A DNA stretch of 11,472 nt from Planctomycetota bacterium (lineage in GTDB: Bacteria > Planctomycetota > Phycisphaerae > WQYP01): positions 1-11,472 of the forward strand of contig JAJZGH010000155.1 in NCBI GenBank assembly GCA_021798635.1, in the 5' to 3' direction. Within the stretch, counting starts at the first letter, position 1. Each line of letters opens with the position of its first letter. A model generated the notes under the pieces. It saw nothing but the letters and a program-made list of their open reading frames with translations, had not been told where the DNA came from and did not search any database. Made by a program: the position numbers and the translations under genes. Of this stretch, positions 5,800 through 11,472 are shown one piece after another.

Positions 5800-7257
5800 T
5801 TAATCGCTGAACGACAACGTTACCGGAGCCAGGAAGCTTAGGTCAGGTTTATTATGCTGGGCCGTTAGACGGAAACTCTGGATACCGTCCACCCGCGCGC
5901 GCAGTGCGTTGAGGAACTTAAGCTGGCTCTTGCGGCTGGGATCAGCCATACCGTTGGGCTGGATGGGGTAGGCCACATTCAGATAATGGTTGTAGGAAGC
6001 AATCGCCTGATCGTATAACACCACAGCTTTGGCCAAATCCCGGTCTGCGGCATCTCCGAGGCGGAAGCGGCGGTTGTTGTTCTGCCAGGCCACTAAACCG
6101 CGAAATAATTGGTGCTCTGCCCTGGCCAGTGCTTCATAGTACTGCACTTCCACAATATGCTGGGTGTGAACAAATCTCTGGTAAGGATACTTTACCAGAT
6201 ATTTCTTAAATTCTTCAATGGATCGCGGCGCATTGATTTTCACATTGCGGTAGCAGTCATCCACATTTTCCACGCGCGCGGGGAACCGCTTAAGCATCTT
6301 GCTTTCGGAGTCCAGATTAAAAATGCGGTTCATGACACGCTGCGCGTAAAACAGATCATCACGACACCAGCAGCGCAGGGTCATGGGAGGCCAGGAATCC
6401 AGCACCTGCTGCCCCATGTCCGTAGGTCCCGGTACGGTGTGCAGCGCCCGCTGATATTCCTGATAGGCAAAATAGAATACACTTAATCCATAGCGATAAT
6501 GCACGCCATTCACTTCCACACCGTGGCCCAGCGGCCCTTTACCTGAACGCGGAGGCAATAGTGTGACATGAAATTGCGGCTGATGAACCAGGTAATACAC
6601 TTCCGCCAGCGTGCTTAACTGGCCGCTGACCTTCCCCGGCTGATACCGGTAAAGGTGCGCCAGGTCGTAGCGCCAGCGGGCGGTGTAATAGCGCCGTTCA
6701 AAGCTGGTGCCCAGCTTCAGGAAATAGTCATTGGCCTCGTTCATGATCATATTGGCATTATTGGGGACGTACTTTTCGCCCTTATATAGATATATTAATC
6801 CATCGAGAACCCATTTGTATTTGGTGTTCATATCATGAAATTGAGCGGATAAATTATACGACTGATTCCACGCATTAAATATATACGCCGAGCCAAAATA
6901 GGGTTCCAGGGCGGCAATGGCGTTGTAATCTGTTTCCAGCGGCACCCAGTCATGATTGTTTTTGTCGTTTTCCGCGTTTTCCCACAGCACCATCGCCAAA
7001 ATTCCGCGGAATCCGCCCAGCGTCAGACGGGGGAAGGTCATAATCAGATCGCCGACGCTTTTATTATGGTTGGTGATCAACTTGGCGCGGCGGGAACGCA
7101 GGGGCGATTGGATCAGGAATATGCCGGCCAGGAGAATAACGGCGATGGCCACGCAAATCACCTGGTCGCGCCGCGCTTCACTACGCACACGGCCCAGAAG
7201 TCTGCCGGGGGTGGCTGCCGGACGAATGGGTTCAGGCAAGGGAGTATTGGGTGACAT
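5800..7257 (-). CDS. Membrane-anchored TPR-like helical protein of ABC/SPFH operon
   Basis: The start at 7257 gives 485 residues. Its ATG shares a base with the stop of the permease gene (TAATG), and AGGAG lies 8 bases upstream inside that gene. After a Pro-rich cytoplasmic head, one membrane span (about residues 33-49) leads to a large, mainly helical domain. That domain has a signature I recall from planctomycete and verrucomicrobial proteins: L-G-G-F-R-G-I near 79-85, L-W near 91-92, L-E-P-Y-F at 117-121 and A-W-N-Q-S-Y-N-L-S at 129-137. Repeated aromatic/Ala helices later in the chain resemble TPR units. Such genes sit beside ABC permeases of this type, so the product is probably a periplasmic-side partner or scaffold of the transporter. 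No enzyme motif is seen. A Cys-Trp-Cys lies near residues 296-298. Confidence 0.82.
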   Translation of the reverse strand: MSPNTPLPEPIRPAATPGRLLGRVRSEARRDQVICVAIAVILLAGIFLIQSPLRSRRAKLITNHNKSVGDLIMTFPRLTLGGFRGILAMVLWENAENDKNNHDWVPLETDYNAIAALEPYFGSAYIFNAWNQSYNLSAQFHDMNTKYKWVLDGLIYLYKGEKYVPNNANMIMNEANDYFLKLGTSFERRYYTARWRYDLAHLYRYQPGKVSGQLSTLAEVYYLVHQPQFHVTLLPPRSGKGPLGHGVEVNGVHYRYGLSVFYFAYQEYQRALHTVPGPTDMGQQVLDSWPPMTLRCWCRDDLFYAQRVMNRIFNLDSESKMLKRFPARVENVDDCYRNVKINAPRSIEEFKKYLVKYPYQRFVHTQHIVEVQYYEALARAEHQLFRGLVAWQNNNRRFRLGDAADRDLAKAVVLYDQAIASYNHYLNVAYPIQPNGMADPSRKSQLKFLNALRARVDGIQSFRLTAQHNKPDLSFLAPVTLSFSD

Positions 7258-9323
7258 TATGCCAACTCCTGTTTTCGCAGCAGCAGATAACCGATGGCCA
7301 GCGTAGGCAAAATACACACCAGCGTCCAGATGATATCCAGGAATACAATTTCAAAAGGCATATCCTTGGATCGAACAATAAAGTACAACGGATCATACCG
7401 CGTGAAATCCGGCATCAGATGCACCGTCACCCACAATATATGCACCATGACATTGGTAAGAAAGGATCCAATCTGATAATACCAGACGTGTTTCATCCGA
7501 TTATCCTGGACGTAATCAAAAAGTTCCAAACCGCCGGACTGAAACAGACTCTGCACGAAATGGAACAAATTACCCAGGATATACGCCACCATGGCCGTGA
7601 GCATCGCCACGGGCCAGCCCAGTGCCGTGCTGGCGGTCACGCCGATGCTGATAATCAGCACGATTTCACATAAAATAATCGCTTCGCTTTTAAATAAATT
7701 CCACACAAAACTCGAGGGCGGCTGCATGATGATCATGGAATTATCTTTAACCTTAAACCAGTGGCCGGGCACTTCACTGCGCAGGTTGATAATCAGATCG
7801 CCGGCCTCAAGGAGCGTGGAGGGCAGCTTGATGGTGGTGATGCGTTTTTCGTTGACATAAACCGATTGCACCGTCCGATCGCGTGGTGTGCTGGTGTTGT
7901 ACGCCACGATCTGCGCCACAGGTGCCCGGGCTTCATTGGATTGTTTATCCACACTGATCACCATGTGAACGGTAAAATTCCCATGCGGACCGATCGGAAT
8001 TTGCTGCTGGTCAACTTTCGGGAAATCCCACGAGGCCACTTCGGGTTTAATCTGCGGATGCCGGATACTGGGACCGACAATTTCCTGTTTGCCGTTATTT
8101 TTAAATCCGGTAATCACCGGATTAGCTCTGGGTGCAACCATACCGGAATGGTGCGGCGTGCGGTTGGTATCTAAACTCACGGCCATGCAACTGGTCTCGT
8201 TAGGCGGTCGTAAGCCATTACCGATATCCAGGTACACCCCAAAATTCGGACAGGTTACTTTGACCACCACGGGCCCGGGATTATAAATCTGACCGGTTTG
8301 CGGATTACCATAACTGAAAAACGCCGTCGGATTTTTGGGCATCCAGAAGACCTGCCCCTGGGCATTCAGGGTTAAGGTTGCTTCCTGGGTATTCATAGGG
8401 TTGCTGCGCTGCACCAGCGTCACATCAATCGTTACCGGCTTGGTGGAAGGCAGGGCATGAACCACACCAAACTCAAAGTTAAACATGGGCCGGTAATACT
8501 CGGTGGCCGGCAGCGAGGGAAATTCAAAGTAAAGTATTTCGGAACTTCCGCCCTTCAGCAGCCGGCTGGGAGGGTTGGTCAGGTAATTAACGTAGCCGGC
8601 GATACTTAAATTTCCCGAAACAAAATTCTGCGCCTGAAGCATGCCATGCCTGGACAGGTATTTTACGCCGGTATCCGGCGGCATACGGCGCTGGACCTTG
8701 TCATAGCTGTTCTTCTGCATGGCATAAAGCACCTGTGCGTCATGCCTGATTTTCAGATCCAGCACGTTCATGTAGCCCCAGGTGAGGATCATCATTATCA
8801 GCAGCATGATGGCCCCGGCGGCTGATAGCCCGATCACTTTGCCCAGCAGCAATTCCAGGCGGGAAATGGGCTTACTGCCCGTGGTAACCAGCGTATGGCG
8901 TTCCCGTTCACGCGGCAGCGTTACGCAGGCCAGTATCCCAAGATAAACCAGCAAAATCAGGGCCTGCGCCCGGAGGAAAATGGTCATGTAAACGCGGACC
9001 ACGCCTGAAGGCTCATAGCCGCGGACAATCAGTACGCCCAGCAGCACGCATACCGCAAACCATACCAGCGGCACCGCCCACATGCGGGCATTCCAGGCTT
9101 CGGCAATGGTCACGCGGCCGATGGCCCAGGCCCGCGATAAACCGCTGCCCAGCCGGGCAATATCCCGAAAAGCCGTCAGCACAAACGCGAGAATCAACAG
9201 CACCATAACCACATCGGTAAAGAGGCTGACATAGTGGTGCTGCGACGGCGGATGATAAACGGTTCCCAAAGCAATGCCCGCTCCGGCGAGTTTTGGGCCT
9301 AACTGTTGTAATAATCCAAACAT
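7257..9323 (-). CDS. ABC-2 type transporter permease with large soluble insertion
   Basis: The 688-residue protein has hydrophobic spans at about residues 33-52, 82-100, 115-135, 162-182, 546-566, 570-592, 618-636 and 658-683. Between spans 4 and 5 lies a soluble region of about 350 residues (190-540), rich in beta strands, Pro and Asn, most likely outside the cytoplasm. The stretch T-G-S-K-P-I-S-R-L-E-L-L-L-G-K at 148-162, just before span 4, is the coupling-helix-like motif common in ABC-2 permeases. The C-terminus ends in a charged K-Q-E-L-A. The ATPase gene lies 52 bases upstream and the TPR-like gene overlaps the stop, so the three proteins probably form one export or membrane-remodelling complex. 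The substrate cannot be told from sequence. The start at 9323 has only a weak ribosome site (GAAG, 7 bases away). Confidence 0.85.
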   Translation of the reverse strand: MFGLLQQLGPKLAGAGIALGTVYHPPSQHHYVSLFTDVVMVLLILAFVLTAFRDIARLGSGLSRAWAIGRVTIAEAWNARMWAVPLVWFAVCVLLGVLIVRGYEPSGVVRVYMTIFLRAQALILLVYLGILACVTLPRERERHTLVTTGSKPISRLELLLGKVIGLSAAGAIMLLIMMILTWGYMNVLDLKIRHDAQVLYAMQKNSYDKVQRRMPPDTGVKYLSRHGMLQAQNFVSGNLSIAGYVNYLTNPPSRLLKGGSSEILYFEFPSLPATEYYRPMFNFEFGVVHALPSTKPVTIDVTLVQRSNPMNTQEATLTLNAQGQVFWMPKNPTAFFSYGNPQTGQIYNPGPVVVKVTCPNFGVYLDIGNGLRPPNETSCMAVSLDTNRTPHHSGMVAPRANPVITGFKNNGKQEIVGPSIRHPQIKPEVASWDFPKVDQQQIPIGPHGNFTVHMVISVDKQSNEARAPVAQIVAYNTSTPRDRTVQSVYVNEKRITTIKLPSTLLEAGDLIINLRSEVPGHWFKVKDNSMIIMQPPSSFVWNLFKSEAIILCEIVLIISIGVTASTALGWPVAMLTAMVAYILGNLFHFVQSLFQSGGLELFDYVQDNRMKHVWYYQIGSFLTNVMVHILWVTVHLMPDFTRYDPLYFIVRSKDMPFEIVFLDIIWTLVCILPTLAIGYLLLRKQELA

Positions 9324-9375
9324 GCGAATACTTCATTCCTGACGACACGGTAAGCCACGGACAAACCAAACATTT

Positions 9376-10248
9376 TTACCGGGGTTCTCCGCTGCGTTTG
9401 CGTGCTACAAGCTCTTTGAACAAATCTTCCAGGCGCACGCGCGCGCGGCCCGTGAGAATTTCTACAGCGCCTTCCTGCTCGGCAATCTGGGTGAGTTTAG
9501 CCTGCAACGCCTCGGAAACGTTGCGGGCGGAAAGCTGGAATACGTCCTTTTTCTCCAGCAGATCACGCAAAGCCCCTTCCAGTTCAATGCGACCGCGGTA
9601 TAAAATCACCAGCCGATCGCACACATCCTCCACATCCGCCAACTGGTGGCTTGAAAGCAGAACGGTTTTGCCCGCCTCCTTCAAACGCATGATCATGTTT
9701 TTGATTTCCAGCATACCAACCGGGTCCAAACCCGATGTCGGCTCATCCATAATAATTAAATCAGGATTGTTCAACAGCGCCTGCGCTAACGCCACCCGGC
9801 GGGTCTGCCCCTTGGAATATGTGCCGATTCTCCGCCCCCGCACGCTGGGATCCAAACCCACAAAATCAAGATAATAATCCACCGCGCGCCGGCGCTGAGC
9901 GCGATTCATGTTAAACAGACGGGCGTAAAAATCCAGGGTCTGACGGGCGTTAAGGAAGCGATACAAATAGCTTTCTTCCGGCAGATACCCGATACGCCGC
10001 CGTGTTTCCTGATCGCCCGCGGGTTGCCCCATGACCAGCGCATCGCCGGAGGTTGGATTGATCAACCCCAGTAATAATTTAATCGTGGTGGTTTTACCGC
10101 TTCCATTCGGCCCCAATAAGCCGAAAATCTGGCCCTGATCCACGCGCAGATTCAGCTCGGTGAGAGCCGGCACCTGCTGGCTTTTGAAAAAGCCGGGATA
10201 AACTTTGGAAAGCTGTCTTGTTTGTATTGCCTGGCTGTCCGCAACCAT
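9376..10248 (-). CDS. ABC transporter ATPase (ABC-2 export type)
   Basis: The 290-residue protein has all nucleotide-binding motifs: Walker A G-P-N-G-S-G-K-T-T at 46-54, signature Y-S-K-G-Q at 144-148 in place of L-S-G-G-Q, Walker B L-I-I-M-D-E-P at 164-170 with catalytic Glu 169, D-loop S-G-L-D-P, and switch His 201. The Q-loop site reads L-P-E-E-S, a Glu variant common in this subgroup. The last 80 residues form the accessory domain usual for ABC-2 ATPases of the CcmA/NatA style. It energises the permease encoded 52 bases downstream. The start at 10248 has GGAG 6 bases before it. A second ATG four bases upstream is out of frame. The gap to the SPFH gene is 47 bases with no terminator, so they are cotranscribed. 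Confidence 0.95.
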   Translation of the reverse strand: MVADSQAIQTRQLSKVYPGFFKSQQVPALTELNLRVDQGQIFGLLGPNGSGKTTTIKLLLGLINPTSGDALVMGQPAGDQETRRRIGYLPEESYLYRFLNARQTLDFYARLFNMNRAQRRRAVDYYLDFVGLDPSVRGRRIGTYSKGQTRRVALAQALLNNPDLIIMDEPTSGLDPVGMLEIKNMIMRLKEAGKTVLLSSHQLADVEDVCDRLVILYRGRIELEGALRDLLEKKDVFQLSARNVSEALQAKLTQIAEQEGAVEILTGRARVRLEDLFKELVARKRSGEPR

Positions 10249-10295
10249 CCATAACTCCAGAATAAGCCCCGCAAAGGGGTACGCTTGCCACGAAC

Positions 10296-11441
10296 TTACT
10301 GCGCTGACTGAATATTAACCTTTTTTGGCGGCGGCGGCATTGACAGAATAATCTGCTGGTGCGGCTGCACGAAAAATACCCGGCCCACATTGTTCATCAC
10401 ACTGCTTAATGTATCATTTAAAAGTTTGAGCGTAATAACCCGTGGGTTCTGCTGATATTGTGCAAAAACCTGGCTGAAGGCATTGGCCTCGCCCTGCGCT
10501 TCATCTACCGTAGTGGCGGCTGCGGCCTGAGCTTGATTCAAAATGGTCTGGCGGTCCGCCTTGGCACGACTCACCAGTTGATTGAACTGTTTCTTAGCAT
10601 CCTGGTGATACTGATTTTTCTGCTGACGGGCGTTGAGCACGGCCGAAAACGCCTGATTGACCGCACTGGGCCAATGAATGTACTTAAGTTCCACGCGCTC
10701 TACCTGTGCACCCAGATTAAGCTTACTGACCAGACGTTGCAGTCCAATCGTGGGCTTAACCGGGTCATAAAGTTCCTGCTCCACCTGTGTTTTACCGCTG
10801 TACAACGCCTCATCCACGGTGGCGTAGGCAAGTTTATGAATTAATTCCCGATCCGTCAGCAGACTCATGACTTCATTCCATGCCTGATTGGGCAACCCAC
10901 CGGGCGGCTGATAGACCGCAAGAATAAATTGCAGCGGATGCGATATCTGATATTGCACGGCCACGCGTGCATGGAGAATGTTTTTATCGCCGGTGATCAG
11001 ATACGGATTAAAAATAGCATTCAGCAGCCGCTTGGAATACCCTCGGCGCAAATAAGCTTTCTCCAAATTGGCCGAGGCCGCCGGAGAGGAATTAAAATCA
11101 CTGACTTCCAGCAGGTGCTCACGTTCCAGCGGAACAATGTGTATGGTATCAATGGGCCAGGGAATGTGGTAATGCAAACCCGCTTCCATTAACAGCGCAT
11201 GTTTGCCGCCGGGGAGCATTTCGTATTGTCCCAGCCGTTCCACCACCGCCACTTCACCCACCCCCACCTGATAAAATCCGCTTAGTATCCAGACAATCAC
11301 GATACCGATGACAAAGTAAAGCAGGACAAACTGCGGACTTGCCCAGCGACTGGTCTGATCGCCGGGCGGCAATACGTTCAGATCATGATCATGAGGGTGA
11401 TCATGCGTATGAGAATTATGATGTTCATCAACCTGGGTCAT
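10296..11441 (-). CDS. hflK: HflK-like SPFH (band 7) membrane protein
   Basis: The 381-residue protein has one N-terminal membrane span (about 36-55) followed by an SPFH domain: G-E-V-A-V-V-E-R-L-G-Q at 62-72, G-L-H-Y-H-I-P-W-P at 88-96, and L-I-T-G-D-K-N-I at 148-155 with V-Q-Y-Q-I at 162-166. These are HflK-type features. A long Ala/Gln coiled-coil helix covers about 263-330, as in HflK/HflC, which assemble into a cage around the FtsH protease. AGGA lies 8 bases before the ATG. Two oddities stand out: the N-terminus carries seven His with Asp between residues 7 and 20, and no HflC partner is seen within the window (it could lie beyond the right edge). As first gene of the visible operon, it may scaffold the ABC transporter behind it. 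The symbol is by similarity only. Confidence 0.86.
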   Translation of the reverse strand: MTQVDEHHNSHTHDHPHDHDLNVLPPGDQTSRWASPQFVLLYFVIGIVIVWILSGFYQVGVGEVAVVERLGQYEMLPGGKHALLMEAGLHYHIPWPIDTIHIVPLEREHLLEVSDFNSSPAASANLEKAYLRRGYSKRLLNAIFNPYLITGDKNILHARVAVQYQISHPLQFILAVYQPPGGLPNQAWNEVMSLLTDRELIHKLAYATVDEALYSGKTQVEQELYDPVKPTIGLQRLVSKLNLGAQVERVELKYIHWPSAVNQAFSAVLNARQQKNQYHQDAKKQFNQLVSRAKADRQTILNQAQAAAATTVDEAQGEANAFSQVFAQYQQNPRVITLKLLNDTLSSVMNNVGRVFFVQPHQQIILSMPPPPKKVNIQSAQ

Positions 11442-11472
11442 GCGATCATTCCTGAGAACCTTGCTGTACTTA

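Overview
The window looks like chromosomal DNA from a planctomycete-like bacterium, probably of the Phycisphaerae type. This is inferred from gene content, not from a database match. The clues are an aminofutalosine synthase (menaquinone by the futalosine route), a DUF2752 membrane protein with a CPTCG motif, lipoproteins with Gly-Gly-Cys lipoboxes, and an SPFH/ABC-transporter/TPR-like cluster of a kind I associate with planctomycetes. There are no rRNA, tRNA, CRISPR or transposase genes.

Left part (1-1804). A short extended -10 promoter drives a minus-strand pair. The first gene is a small antitoxin-like protein (1217-1456). The second is a gene of at least 405 codons that runs off the left edge (1-1216). 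It starts directly after the antitoxin-like stop (TGAATG), carries an export signal, and resembles nothing I recognise. No PIN-type toxin is present. The intergenic stretch 1457-1804 holds a perfect GC hairpin, a dispersed repeat with heptamer tandem units, and a second consensus -10 facing right.

Middle (1805-4508). On the plus strand are a DUF2752 membrane protein, possibly translated from a leaderless mRNA, and two overlapping lipoprotein genes that look like diverged paralogues. Convergent to them is a small secreted protein on the minus strand with a good intrinsic terminator. This four-gene segment is flanked by two copies of the same dispersed repeat in the same orientation (1671-1756 and 4397-4508).

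Right part (4503-11441, all minus strand). The order of transcription is: HflK-like SPFH protein with a His-rich N-terminus, ABC ATPase, large ABC-2 type permease with a roughly 350-residue soluble insertion, membrane-anchored helical (TPR-like) protein, and mqnE. The first four are tightly spaced and the permease and TPR-like genes share a base (TAATG), so they form one operon and probably one membrane complex. mqnE has its own consensus -10 and may be transcribed separately.
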